Positions 8,614 to 17,545 of a stretch of DNA of 64,000 bases are shown here, one piece after another. Under the pieces are notes generated by a model. The model saw only the letters and a list, made by a program, of their open reading frames with translations. It searched no databases and was not told the DNA's origin. The position numbers and the translations under genes were made by a program. The stretch comes from Dyadobacter sp. CECT 9275 (GTDB lineage Bacteria > Bacteroidota > Bacteroidia > Cytophagales > Spirosomataceae): contig NZ_CAJRAF010000002.1 in NCBI RefSeq assembly GCF_907164905.1, positions 682,001 through 746,000 on the forward strand, in the 5' to 3' direction. Each line of letters begins with the position of its first letter. The stretch's first letter is position 1.

Positions 8614-9304
8614 TTTTTGCTTTCAAGTAATTAATTGATTGGTTTCCCACATTGAAAATCAGATCCAGAATACTCACGCCGTGTTCGAAAGGAGGATATA
8701 ATTGCTCATAATGTTTATAAGAAGAATAATCGAAATAATGAACTCTTACTCCTGCGTCTACAAATATTTTTTCATTAATATAAGATTTCGCCGCAGGACC
8801 GGAGTAATAATCTGTTCCATCTAATTTTAAGCAAATATCCAATAACCGCTCCGATCGTTCCTGCTTTAGTATAAATTCACTTGACAGTCTGATATTTGTA
8901 TCAATTCCCAAAAATTTACAGATATTGGTTATAAAATGTAAATTTACCTCTGTCAAATAGTCGGAATTAACAGTCATATACAAATGCTCAACAAATTCCC
9001 TACTATCATTATAACATTTTGCCTTACAATAGTTTTGTTTAAGAGTACTCCAATGCACCTTATTCCACCTCCTGTCTGAAATTTTTGTTTCATTAATTTT
9101 TTGATTGTACTTTCCTTTGACTTCGACCGGTATAGTAATCCATCTAAGTCCCTGAGGCGTTTTTATTAGATTTCTATTCCTCCAATCGCGCTTTGTATAT
9201 TGCATGTCGTCATAAACAACAAATTCATCCGCTAATGCAATAGAATCGAAAAAACCCTTCCAGGGTATATAGTTGGATTGTGTGATAACAATGTTTTTAT
9301 TCAT
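8597..9304 (-). CDS. WbqC-like family protein
   Basis: About 235 residues beginning MNKNIVITQSNYIPWKGFF, followed by YDDMQYTKRDWRNRN and GLRWITIPV. This is the characteristic WbqC-family N-terminus (QSNYIPWKG, D-x-x-Q-Y-x-k-r-x-w-x-N-R). A longer start at 9319 is possible, but the ATG at 9304 forms an ATGA overlap with the ABC ATPase stop, so I prefer it. WbqC proteins occur in O-antigen loci and are suspected of amino-acid or acyl decoration of amino sugars; the reaction is not firmly known. It overlaps the methyltransferase by 17 bp. Confidence 0.82.
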   Translation of the reverse strand: MNKNIVITQSNYIPWKGFFDSIALADEFVVYDDMQYTKRDWRNRNLIKTPQGLRWITIPVEVKGKYNQKINETKISDRRWNKVHWSTLKQNYCKAKCYNDSREFVEHLYMTVNSDYLTEVNLHFITNICKFLGIDTNIRLSSEFILKQERSERLLDICLKLDGTDYYSGPAAKSYINEKIFVDAGVRVHYFDYSSYKHYEQLYPPFEHGVSILDLIFNVGNQSINYLKAKSGGDS

Positions 9305-10569
9305 GCCAAAATACTCCATTCTAACTGCGGCCTGATTAAACCATTTATCTTAAGCAAATAGCCCGAGATCCTCCTTGTATCTTTTATTTCAAAGGTCAAT
9401 AATTCGGTATTCGAATATAAATTCACCATTGTACTAGTGTGAAAATACGAATGGATATGGTAAACCTCATCATTCAGAAAGTTACCAGGTATTCGACACT
9501 TTAAAGCTATTTCCTTATTGACAGTGCATTCAAAGATTCCTCCTGAACCAAATACAACTGTTCCTTTTTGAGTTATCAAATCAAAACCAACCGATATGGC
9601 GTCTTCTTTTGTTAAATTGACAATGGTAAAACAAATATCAATTTCATTGCTTGTATCAATAATTTCACGGACACCATTAGCAGACGATGCATTATCCACC
9701 GAAGCAGAGACGATTCTGATATTTTGGTTGCCAACTATTCGATCCGTATCACTGCTTTTTACAAATCTATTTTCAACAGAATAAATTTTAAGGTAATCTG
9801 TAATGATTTCTGTTGTACTGCCTTCTCTTTCAATAATACCATCTCTTAAAATTAACGCCTTTCCACACAATGCTTCAACCGCCGTCATATTATGGCTCAC
9901 AAATAACACCGTCCTCCCCTCGTTCTTGCTCACATCCTGCATTTTCCCGATGGCCTTCTTTTGAAATTCAGCATCGCCAACGGCCAGTACTTCATCCACT
10001 ATCAGGATCTCAGGATCCAGATGCGCTGCTACGGCGAAACCAAGCCGAACGGTCATTCCGCTTGAATAGCGTTTTACTGGGGTATCGATGTAACGTTCAC
10101 AGCCCGAAAAATCGATGATTTCGTCCAGTTTGGAGCGGATTTCCCGTTTGGTCATACCCAGAATGGCACCGTTCAGAAAGATATTTTCACGGCCTGTCAG
10201 GTCGGGGTGAAAGCCGGTACCAACTTCCAGCAGACTGCCAATCCGTCCATTGTACGAAATACTGCCCGTGGTGGGTCCTGTTACTTTGGAAAGAATTTTT
10301 AATAAAGTGGACTTACCAGCTCCGTTTTTACCAATAATACCCAATACTTCACCAGGCATTACTTCAAAATTGATGTCTTTTAAAGCCCATACATAATCAC
10401 TGTTGCCTTTGGTACTCCGATCGTTGGTTTCACCAATTTTAAGGTAAGGATCCTCCTTGCCCCGTATCAGGTGCCACCACCGCTGAGCATCTTCTTTCAT
10501 TGTTCCCGTTCCAATTGTACCCAGACGGTATTGCTTGGACAGGTTCTCTACTTTTATAATGGGCTGCAT
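9301..10569 (-). CDS. Polysaccharide ABC exporter ATP-binding protein (Wzt-like)
   Basis: A 422-residue ATPase. Walker A is GKNGAGKST at 80-88, the ABC signature is YSSGMTVRLG near 168-177, Walker B is ILIVDEVLAVGD near 188-199, and the switch histidine is in FVSHNM near 226. The roughly 170-residue extension after the ATPase domain has the beta-sandwich character of Wzt C-terminal domains, which recognise the modified chain end in some O-antigen exporters. It pairs with the permease at 11837-12688, although an acyltransferase gene separates them. This implies export of a lipid-linked finished chain rather than Wzx/Wzy assembly for this operon. Confidence 0.92.
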   Translation of the reverse strand: MQPIIKVENLSKQYRLGTIGTGTMKEDAQRWWHLIRGKEDPYLKIGETNDRSTKGNSDYVWALKDINFEVMPGEVLGIIGKNGAGKSTLLKILSKVTGPTTGSISYNGRIGSLLEVGTGFHPDLTGRENIFLNGAILGMTKREIRSKLDEIIDFSGCERYIDTPVKRYSSGMTVRLGFAVAAHLDPEILIVDEVLAVGDAEFQKKAIGKMQDVSKNEGRTVLFVSHNMTAVEALCGKALILRDGIIEREGSTTEIITDYLKIYSVENRFVKSSDTDRIVGNQNIRIVSASVDNASSANGVREIIDTSNEIDICFTIVNLTKEDAISVGFDLITQKGTVVFGSGGIFECTVNKEIALKCRIPGNFLNDEVYHIHSYFHTSTMVNLYSNTELLTFEIKDTRRISGYLLKINGLIRPQLEWSILA

Positions 10570-10623
10570 TTTCTTAATCCCTACTGATATTCAACAATAT
10601 TTGTAATTGAGATATCTTATTAT

Positions 10624-11808
10624 TCATCGGGTAAAACCATTCCTTAACAGCACGTCATTGTTTGTACCATTTACATTGGAACTCAATACTTTCGAAAATC
10701 TTAATTTATATATCAAAAATGGTCTTTCCAGGTATCTAAATGACAGATATGCTAAAACAATAGTTACAATTGAGATACCTAAACAATAGATTAACGACCA
10801 TAGAAATACATTTCCCATTTTTACACCTTTAAGTAAAGGTGTAATTAATAATATAATAAGTGGATGAATAACATATATACCATAGGAGATCTTTCCAATA
10901 AAATTAAATACACTATTTTCCAAGTTAATAATTCTGTTTCGAGCCGTAATTTGACCGATGATCAGAACCAAGGATATAAATGCAAAAAATTCATGAGCAA
11001 TAGGAGCGGAAATACGGATAAACCCCAATCCAATTAAAAAGAACAATGACCATGCAGCTATTTGAGTAATTCTATTACTTATCCAAGAGACCACAATTAC
11101 TAAAAAACCATTATAGTGAAATGCTCCGATGGCTCCGACAACAAGGCAGTGAAACCGTGTGACACTTAGGGCCCTATAAGAAAAAGATTCCTTACCCAGG
11201 AAATACCAAAAAAGAATTTTAAGAATAAAAAAAGAAAGAAAAAAAAACCATGAATAGACGAACAGTTTATTTCGAGAAAATTTCACCACCCATGGCCAAA
11301 AAATATAAAATTGCTCCTCCACCCCAATGCTCCAAAGGTGCCCTATCACCAAAATAGATTGATGAAAGATAAAGGGAATATTTGCAGAGAAGAATATATA
11401 CCAATAAATCGATCGGGAAAACCCGAATTTATTATCTCCCTGAAACATCCAAACAATCAGCCAAATAAATATATAGCTATAATACAGGGGCCAAATGCGT
11501 AATACTCTTCTAAAATAGAACCAGGATATAGAAATCTCTCCAATTTCTCGTTCACGTAGCAACAAGTAAGTAATCAGAAAGCCACTAATCACAAAAAACA
11601 ATGTTACACCAAATTCACCCAGGGGTAATCTAAACCCGATATTTAATATAGGCCCAGAGAATTCTGACTGCAGAATATGCGATACCAGAACAGACACTGC
11701 AGCAATTGCCCGGAACCCATTCAACCCAGGCAAATATATTATCCCACTTTTTGAGCTTGTTACTGGATTCTCCGGTTCCAAATGATACAAAATTTGGGAG
11801 CACGACAT
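10624..11808 (-). CDS. Membrane O-acyltransferase (acyltransferase 3, OafA type)
   Basis: About 394 residues from the ATG at 11808; a longer open frame reaches 11904 but would overlap the permease gene by 68 bp, and the residues it adds do not look like the family. Family landmarks are YLPGLNGFRAIAAVSVLVSH (the R-x10-H pair), GEFGVTLFFVISGFLITYLL, WFYFRRVLRIWPLYY, IGHLWSIGVEEQFYIFWP and GKISYGIYVIHPLI. About ten hydrophobic helices are visible. The enzyme uses a cytoplasmic acyl donor to acylate a periplasmic or membrane-side glycan, often O-acetylation. It lies between the exporter permease and ATPase genes, so acylation is probably linked to export. Confidence 0.88.
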   Translation of the reverse strand: MSCSQILYHLEPENPVTSSKSGIIYLPGLNGFRAIAAVSVLVSHILQSEFSGPILNIGFRLPLGEFGVTLFFVISGFLITYLLLREREIGEISISWFYFRRVLRIWPLYYSYIFIWLIVWMFQGDNKFGFSRSIYWYIFFSANIPFIFHQSILVIGHLWSIGVEEQFYIFWPWVVKFSRNKLFVYSWFFFLSFFILKILFWYFLGKESFSYRALSVTRFHCLVVGAIGAFHYNGFLVIVVSWISNRITQIAAWSLFFLIGLGFIRISAPIAHEFFAFISLVLIIGQITARNRIINLENSVFNFIGKISYGIYVIHPLIILLITPLLKGVKMGNVFLWSLIYCLGISIVTIVLAYLSFRYLERPFLIYKLRFSKVLSSNVNGTNNDVLLRNGFTR

Positions 11809-11836
11809 TCCTGATAGTATTTCTCCATAAAATATA

Positions 11837-12688
11837 CTACACCGTGTCCATAAAATTTTTCTCCGTTTTATTGAATACAGCCAACCCGAGCAGGAACACC
11901 ACAATCGTAAATCCGGCTGAGTAGGCCAATAGAGGCCATGAAAATGTACCTGTGCCGAAAAAGCCGTATTTAAAGGTTTCTATAATACCCGTCATGGGGT
12001 TGGCCAGCATGATGGGTTTGTATTTTGCTGGAACGGCTGACAGTGGTATAATAACGGGGGTTGCATACATGAGTAACTGCACGCCAAATTCAACCAGATA
12101 CTGCAGGTCCCGATAGCGGGTGGTCATTGCGGAAACCAGCATTCCTATTCCGAGTCCCATAAAACCCATAATGCCGATGAGGACCGGCATTAATAATAAA
12201 ACCAGGTTAGGATGTAGTGCATAACCACTTAGCGTAAAAGAAACATACAGTATCAGGAAGAGAAACATTCCGATCCCAAACTGGATCAGATTGCTGATCA
12301 CGATGGACAAGGGAGTTACCGCCCTTGGGAAATACACCTTCCCAAACAGCGAAGCGTTGGCTGTAAAAGTATTGGAGGTGGCGCGAAGGCAGTTGGAAAA
12401 GTAATTCCAGGCTGTAATGCCAGCAAGGTAAAATAGAATGGGCGGAACGTTGTCTGTCGACAACTCTGCCATGCCACTAAATACAATGGCCAGTACCGCC
12501 GTTTGAAAAATGGGCTGGATGAAAAACCATACCGGCCCCAGGATGGTTTGTTTATACTTGGCCACAAAATCTCTTCTGACGAAAAGGAAAAGAAGATCAC
12601 GGTAGCGCCAGATTTCCTGTAAACGAAGGTCAAATAAGCTATCCTGGGGAGTTATAGAATGGGCGTATTCAGGTTCTTTGAGGGTCAT
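11837..12688 (-). CDS. ABC-2 polysaccharide export permease (Wzm-like)
   Basis: A 283-residue inner-membrane protein with about six hydrophobic segments. The N-terminal cytoplasmic part contains LFVRRDFVAKYKQTILGPVW, typical of ABC-2 O-antigen and teichoic-acid permeases, and the C-terminal part contains PVIIPLSAVPAKYK and NPMTGIIETFKYG. It is the transmembrane partner of the ATPase at 9301-10569. It is the first gene after the 308-bp leader that follows the UpxY-like antiterminator gene. Confidence 0.92.
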   Translation of the reverse strand: MTLKEPEYAHSITPQDSLFDLRLQEIWRYRDLLFLFVRRDFVAKYKQTILGPVWFFIQPIFQTAVLAIVFSGMAELSTDNVPPILFYLAGITAWNYFSNCLRATSNTFTANASLFGKVYFPRAVTPLSIVISNLIQFGIGMFLFLILYVSFTLSGYALHPNLVLLLMPVLIGIMGFMGLGIGMLVSAMTTRYRDLQYLVEFGVQLLMYATPVIIPLSAVPAKYKPIMLANPMTGIIETFKYGFFGTGTFSWPLLAYSAGFTIVVFLLGLAVFNKTEKNFMDTV

Positions 12689-12996
12689 CGAAATAATTCT
12701 AGTGCGGGCTAACCATTCAGATCAAATGCTACCGGAAGATCGGCCTTCCAGAGCGGCAGATACAGCTTCGCCCTTTCACTCACATGATCATTTATGTAAG
12801 CGTTTAATAATCAATAATTTAGATCAAATGCTAAAAATCAGCTATTTTCACAATCAGCAGATGATCCTTTTTTGGAAGTTGTCTGTACTGTTTTATAGCA
12901 GGATTACTGTCAAATATACTTAATCGATCCCTATGAAAGGATAAAATATATTAATTTATGCTACAAAATATTGAACCGCAATTTCTACAACTACGA
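12689..12996 (-). promoter_or_regulatory. 308-bp gene-free leader between antiterminator gene and export operon
   Basis: No credible ORF. The stretch is AT-rich towards the antiterminator end. A TATATTTG on the minus strand (12911-12918) fits the Bacteroidota -7 element TAnnTTTG, but no TTG is found at the proper distance upstream, so a promoter call is weak. The 11-mer atcaaatgcta occurs twice (12721-12731 and 12823-12833), 102 bp apart. UpxY-type antiterminators act on 5' leaders of polysaccharide operons, so this is the natural place for their target; that is inference. Confidence 0.35.
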
Positions 12997-13500
12997 TTAA
13001 CGTAATATCAATTTAGTTCGATCCAATTCTACCAAAAGCCCCTGCCCTAAGGCCACAAACTCAATCAATAACTTCCCTTTTCCATTATGGCGAACCAAAC
13101 GCCCTGAAAGATTTTTGAAAGGCCCTGATGCAATCAGTACTTCCTGGCCCGACAACAATTCGTTGTTTACCACAAGTACTTCATTGTCAAGATAAGAAAA
13201 GTTCTGCAACGCATCAATTTGTGCATCCGGAATGGAGGCGTACTCTCCCCCAAAGGATACTATGCGCACTACACCTGGTGTATTAAGCACAGGATACCGT
13301 TGCCCTTCTTCAAACTGAGCAAATAAATAACCTGGAAACAAGGGTTCTTCTACAACTTTGGTGCGGTCGCTCCACTGCTTTTTTCTCTTCTGCAGTGGCA
13401 GATATAGTTTCACACCCATTGCCTGTATGTAGGCAGCCGTCTTTTTTTCGGACCTGGACCGGGTTTGTACCACGCGCCAGGGAAGGGATTCCTCGTTCAT
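12997..13500 (-). CDS. UpxY/NusG-like transcription antiterminator
   Basis: A 167-residue NusG-family protein: PWRVVQTRSRSEKKTAAYI at the start, EEPLFPGYLFAQF and the VRIVSFGGEYASIPD region in the NGN domain, and a C-terminal KOW-like segment SGPFKNLSGRLVRHNGKGKL. Specialised NusG paralogues of this kind (UpxY in Bacteroides, RfaH in enterics) let RNA polymerase read through long polysaccharide operons. It is encoded just upstream of the export operon leader and just downstream of the wbp genes, so it may split the cluster into two transcription units or act in cis on the second one. Confidence 0.88.
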   Translation of the reverse strand: MNEESLPWRVVQTRSRSEKKTAAYIQAMGVKLYLPLQKRKKQWSDRTKVVEEPLFPGYLFAQFEEGQRYPVLNTPGVVRIVSFGGEYASIPDAQIDALQNFSYLDNEVLVVNNELLSGQEVLIASGPFKNLSGRLVRHNGKGKLLIEFVALGQGLLVELDRTKLILR

Positions 13501-13600
13501 TTTCTTTTGTACAAATATTCGTAATCGTTATGTATTCCTTGAAATCGTTGAAACATTAAAGAACGGAACACTGGTTTATTCCTATCCGTCCAGGCAGATT

Positions 13601-14599
13601 TTAAACGATATCCTCCACTTTCAAAACAGGCTGGCTTCGCAGAAAGGGATGTTTGGTAAGAGGCAGTTTTACTAAAGGGTGATAATCACCGAGCAGCGGT
13701 GAAATTTTCGCTGTACGGATCGCGTGTACAATTTCTATTGACGTACGGGCCTCTTCTATCCCGAAACCATTTCCTGCAAGAATATGCTGATAGCTGGCCG
13801 TATGCAAATCCATAAAACCATCACTGAATTCAATCTCTTCTCCATCCAGCGTAATAGAACGGTAGGTTGTCTGCCCCTTCTCGCTGATGTGAGCCGGAAG
13901 GGTCTGGTTGCTGATAGACAGAAACCACCTTACCCGGGCCTTTGCAAACTCCAGGTATCCCGCGGCCCGGTCGTGTGTATGCTGGTGTACTACGTTCGTT
14001 TTCACCTCACCAAAAACCCAGGCCAGCATATCATAAAAATGCACACCTATGTTTGTCGCAATGCCTCCAGACTTGGTTATGTCACCTTTCCATGAGGTAT
14101 AATACCAGTTGCCCCTTGAGGTGATGTAGGTCAGGTCTACATCAAATACTTCGGCAGGCGGGCTACGTTCGACTTTTTTCTTAAGTGCTATGATACTGGG
14201 ATGTAACCTCAGCTGTAAAATAGAAAACGCCCGCTGGTTACTTTCTCGTTGAATATCCAACAGTGCATCAATATTCCAGGGATTGAGTACCAGCGGTTTT
14301 TCGCAGATAACACTGGCATGATTCCTTAAACCGAAGCGGATATGGGCGTCGTGCAGATAGTTTGGGCTACAAATACTTACAAAATCAATTTGTTGCTCCA
14401 GTCGTCGCAGCTTTTCAACGTGTCTGTCAAACCTTTCGAATTCAACAAAAAACGCCGCTTTGGGGAAGAAACTATCTATAATTCCAACGCTGTCAAAAGT
14501 ATCTAAGGCTGCAACCAGCGTGTTACCTGTTTCTTTGATAGCGCGCAGATGGCGCGGCGCAATGTAACCAGCAGCCCCAATAAGAGCAAATTTTTTCAT
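13601..14599 (-). CDS. wbpB: UDP-GlcNAcA 3-dehydrogenase (Gfo/Idh/MocA family)
   Basis: A 332-residue NAD-binding oxidoreductase. The Rossmann turn is FALIGAAGYIAPRHLRAI, followed by VSICSPNYLHDAHI, the signature EKPLVLNP (residues about 99-106), and GGIATNIGVHFYDML in the catalytic domain with the conserved histidine. The sequence agrees with WbpB/WlbA, which oxidises C3 of UDP-N-acetylglucosaminuronic acid using 2-oxoglutarate to recycle NAD. The adjacent wbpD and wbpE homologues give strong context. A WbpA-type UDP-GlcNAc 6-dehydrogenase is not in the window. Confidence 0.87.
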   Translation of the reverse strand: MKKFALIGAAGYIAPRHLRAIKETGNTLVAALDTFDSVGIIDSFFPKAAFFVEFERFDRHVEKLRRLEQQIDFVSICSPNYLHDAHIRFGLRNHASVICEKPLVLNPWNIDALLDIQRESNQRAFSILQLRLHPSIIALKKKVERSPPAEVFDVDLTYITSRGNWYYTSWKGDITKSGGIATNIGVHFYDMLAWVFGEVKTNVVHQHTHDRAAGYLEFAKARVRWFLSISNQTLPAHISEKGQTTYRSITLDGEEIEFSDGFMDLHTASYQHILAGNGFGIEEARTSIEIVHAIRTAKISPLLGDYHPLVKLPLTKHPFLRSQPVLKVEDIV

Positions 14600-14620
14600 A
14601 TCTGTACCTAATTGTCTTGC

Positions 14621-15211
14621 TTAGCAAGCATTACTAACCATCTGTTTCCTCACCGTTCCATCCACCAATTCATAGGCCTCTTTACTTTCCGGACAAACGG
14701 CACGCCCCTCTTTGTCAAAATGAAGCCGATGTCCGTATTCGCTTACCCAGCCAATCTGCCGCGCCGGATTCCCCACTACCAACGCATAGGGAAGCGCTGT
14801 TTTGGTAACCACCGCGCCTGCCCCAATAAAGGCATAGGCACCAATATCATTTCCGCACACAATGGTGGCGTTGGCTCCGATACTCGCTCCCTTTCCTACG
14901 TGTGTTTTTCGAAATTGTTCGCGCCGGTTAATTGCACTGCGCGGATTTATGACATTTGTAAAAACCATGGAAGGGCCCAGGAATACGTCGTCATCACAAA
15001 TGACCCCGGTGTAGATGGACACATTGTTTTGCACTTTGACATTATTGCCCAATATCACATCTGGTGATATCACTACATTCTGCCCCAGATTACAATTCTG
15101 CCCGATGATACAACCCGGCATAAGATGGGAAAAATGCCATATTCTGGTTCCCTCTCCAATCACACAGCCTTCATCAACAATGGCACTTGGGTGTATATAT
15201 GCGGCTTTCAT
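14621..15211 (-). CDS. wbpD: UDP-3-amino-GlcNAcA N-acetyltransferase
   Basis: A 196-residue left-handed beta-helix acetyltransferase: [41 protein letters not shown] and [20 protein letters not shown] are consecutive hexapeptide-repeat turns, followed by [10 protein letters not shown] and [21 protein letters not shown]. This matches WbpD/WlbB, which acetylates the 3-amino group to give UDP-2,3-diacetamido-glucuronic acid. The conserved histidine in FSHLM is the expected catalytic base. It sits between the aminotransferase and dehydrogenase genes of the same pathway. Confidence 0.88.
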   Translation of the reverse strand: MKAAYIHPSAIVDEGCVIGEGTRIWHFSHLMPGCIIGQNCNLGQNVVISPDVILGNNVKVQNNVSIYTGVICDDDVFLGPSMVFTNVINPRSAINRREQFRKTHVGKGASIGANATIVCGNDIGAYAFIGAGAVVTKTALPYALVVGNPARQIGWVSEYGHRLHFDKEGRAVCPESKEAYELVDGTVRKQMVSNAC

Positions 15212-15253
15212 ATTTTAAATCACTCCTACTTGATTAAATCATTCACCAATGGC

Positions 15254-16411
15254 TCACCGGGCCATTTCGAAAAAAGTTCTTACACTATCTGTAATGAATT
15301 CCAATTGCAATGGCTTAAGCTCGGTATGCATGGGCAGCGACAGTACCTGCTGACATAGCTCTTCCGTTACATTAAGATCTCCCACCACTCGGCTCACCCC
15401 CTGATATGCTTTCTGACGGGCAAGGGAAATCGGATAATATACCATGCTCGGAATATTTCTTTGCTGCAGGAAGGCTTTCAACCCATCCCGTTGGTGAGCA
15501 GGGACTTTCAGGGTATACTGATGAAAAACATGCGTAGAATACGACGTTCTTCCGGGAATTTCAATTTCAGCAACGTCTTGGAAAGCAGCGTCGTACCAGG
15601 AAGCAGCCTGCTGACGAGCATTGATATAACTATTGAGGAACTTCAGCTTTTCCAGCAGAATTACAGCCTGAATCGTATCCAACCGGGAATTTATCCCGAT
15701 CACATCATGCCGGTATTTCACCTCCTGCCCATGATTTGCGATCATCCGCACCCTTGCACCTAATGCGGGATGGTTGGTATATACAGCACCGCCATCACCA
15801 AAACAGCCCAGATTTTTGGAAGGGAAAAAGGAGGTGATGCCCAGGTGCCCCAGGCCACCCGCCGACACTACCTTACCGGCTTTAAAAGTATATTGCGCAC
15901 CAAGAGACTGGGCGTTGTCTTCAATAATATACAGCTCCCGGGAGCTGCACAAATTAAGAATATTTTCCATATCAGCACATTGCCCGAATAAATGCACCGG
16001 AACAACCGCCCTGGTTTTTGGGGTAATAGCACCTTCTACGGACGCAGCAGTCATATTAAAAGTAAGGGGATCCACGTCAACAAGCACCGGAACAAGGCCC
16101 AGCAGTGCTATCACTTCTGCCGCTGCTGCATAGGTGAATGCCGGAACAATCACCTCATCTCCTGGCTTGAGTCCCAGGGCCATAAAGGCCAGCTGGATAG
16201 CATCCGTCCCATTTCCACAAGAAATTACCTGTTCAATATCCAGGTACTGGGCCAGTTGGTTTTCAAACTGTGTTACTTTGCCACCTTTTATAAATATTGC
16301 CTGATCAATACAATCCTGGATGGCCGCGTCAATTTCAGGTTTGATACGTTGATATTGACCTGTCAGATCAACCATTTGGATGGTGTCATCAATCAATGGC
16401 GCTAAGTTCAT
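15254..16411 (-). CDS. wbpE: UDP-2-acetamido-3-oxo-glucuronate aminotransferase
   Basis: A 385-residue PLP enzyme of the DegT/DnrJ/EryC1 family: QMVDLTGQYQRIKPEID, SCGNGTDAIQLAFMALG, GDEVIVPAFTYAAAAE, VPVHLFGQCADM, IEDNAQSLGA and SFFPSKNLGCFGDGG, where Lys199 is the PLP lysine. The pattern fits WbpE/WlbC, which transfers the amino group from glutamate to C3 of the keto sugar made by WbpB. Together wbpB, wbpD and wbpE give UDP-2,3-diacetamido-2,3-dideoxy-glucuronic acid. A WbpI epimerase to the manno form is not seen here. Confidence 0.9.
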   Translation of the reverse strand: MNLAPLIDDTIQMVDLTGQYQRIKPEIDAAIQDCIDQAIFIKGGKVTQFENQLAQYLDIEQVISCGNGTDAIQLAFMALGLKPGDEVIVPAFTYAAAAEVIALLGLVPVLVDVDPLTFNMTAASVEGAITPKTRAVVPVHLFGQCADMENILNLCSSRELYIIEDNAQSLGAQYTFKAGKVVSAGGLGHLGITSFFPSKNLGCFGDGGAVYTNHPALGARVRMIANHGQEVKYRHDVIGINSRLDTIQAVILLEKLKFLNSYINARQQAASWYDAAFQDVAEIEIPGRTSYSTHVFHQYTLKVPAHQRDGLKAFLQQRNIPSMVYYPISLARQKAYQGVSRVVGDLNVTEELCQQVLSLPMHTELKPLQLEFITDSVRTFFEMAR

Positions 16412-16492
16412 AAGGGAGGGAATAGGATTTTATATTTAGGGAATATCGGTACGATCTATCATACGGCACAGCCACGGGCCACCACTACAATG

Positions 16493-17545
16493 TCATTTGC
16501 TCCTTGCCTTGTTGATAAAAATATTTCTGAGAATTTTGAAGAAATAGGAGACTTCTGTTTGAAGCGGGGCCTTCTCATAAGCTTCCAGGTATCTGCGCTC
16601 GGACTCCACTATCTCTTCAAAACTATTGGGTAAATCGGCATAAAAAGGAGGCAACAGCCCAGGCTTGTGCCTTGACCTCATGCTGCGCATTTCTTCGGGA
16701 TAGAGGCTGAAATAGTGTTCACTGATTGGCCTTACGCCAATCAGCTTGATGTCCCCCCTTAAGAGGTTATAAATCATGGGGATTTCATCAATCCAGTATT
16801 TCCGGATAAATTTCCCCCCTGTGCTTACCCTGAAATCATTCTTGAATTTACCCTCGGCATCCAGCCCGTTAGACCGGTGCAAATAGGCCTGTACAAATTC
16901 TGAATACGGATGCATGGACCGGAACTTGTATATGGTCATCGGCCTTGCATTTTTCCCCAACCGCCGCATAGTGAACAAAATTCCCTCATTGGAATCCTTT
17001 CTGGCCTCGTTCGGCTCATAGGCGGGATCGGGCTGTGCAATAAAAAGGGTATTGTCAGAACTTTCCCGTATCTCCACAATCTGAAAACCATTATAAATAA
17101 GCCGGCCCATGATTTCCGACTTGGACATATCAATAGGAATACTCAGCTTTTTGCTCACCCACCTCACTCCATAAAGCTTGGGCAGCACCCTTCTTCCCAA
17201 AAAATAAAAAAGGTAATAAATTTTAAAACCCCACGACACGTACCTCCTGCGAAGAATGTTCTTTTTGTTTTCGGATGTAATGGCGTGAAAAGCTAAATAC
17301 CTGTCGTCCGGTAAAAGACTGTGTATCCTGCCAAGAAATTGGTTTACATCCGGAAATCGGGTAAGCTGGCCTTCCAAAAACAAATGTGTGGAAGACCCCA
17401 GCAGCGGAGCGTTCAGACCATTACGCTGAGAAATGGAGCACCATGGCCCCAATGGAGCTATTTGGGTAAGTTCATTTGTATGATAAGATAAGCGCTGCTC
17501 ATAACGCTCGGAAACCTCTGGTATATCTTCAAACATATCCCACAA
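16493..17545 (-). CDS. Sugar-1-phosphate transferase (bacterial sugar transferase) with atypical N-terminal half
   Basis: A 350-residue protein. The C-terminal half (about 195-345) is the catalytic domain of initiating phosphoglycosyl transferases: IYKFRSM, DFRVSTGGKFIRKYWIDEIPM, YNLLRGDIKLIGVRPI and KPGLLPPFYADLP. The N-terminal half lacks the usual KRxFD membrane re-entrant helix. Instead it looks like part of a methyltransferase-like fold (FLGRIHSLLPDDRYLAFHAI, MGRLIYNGFQIVEIRES). It probably starts the repeat unit on undecaprenyl phosphate and is the first gene of the cluster. How it anchors to the membrane is unclear; only one amphipathic stretch (KIYYLFYFLGRRVLPKLYG) is visible. Confidence 0.8.
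   Translation of the reverse strand: MWDMFEDIPEVSERYEQRLSYHTNELTQIAPLGPWCSISQRNGLNAPLLGSSTHLFLEGQLTRFPDVNQFLGRIHSLLPDDRYLAFHAITSENKKNILRRRYVSWGFKIYYLFYFLGRRVLPKLYGVRWVSKKLSIPIDMSKSEIMGRLIYNGFQIVEIRESSDNTLFIAQPDPAYEPNEARKDSNEGILFTMRRLGKNARPMTIYKFRSMHPYSEFVQAYLHRSNGLDAEGKFKNDFRVSTGGKFIRKYWIDEIPMIYNLLRGDIKLIGVRPISEHYFSLYPEEMRSMRSRHKPGLLPPFYADLPNSFEEIVESERRYLEAYEKAPLQTEVSYFFKILRNIFINKARSK

Noticed and set aside
12911..12918. TATATTTG as a full promoter for the export operon
   Set aside because: The -7 match is good but no TTG is present 17-23 bp upstream, unlike the two promoters that are reported.
14612..15067. 151-codon plus-strand ORF
   Set aside because: Antisense shadow of wbpD.
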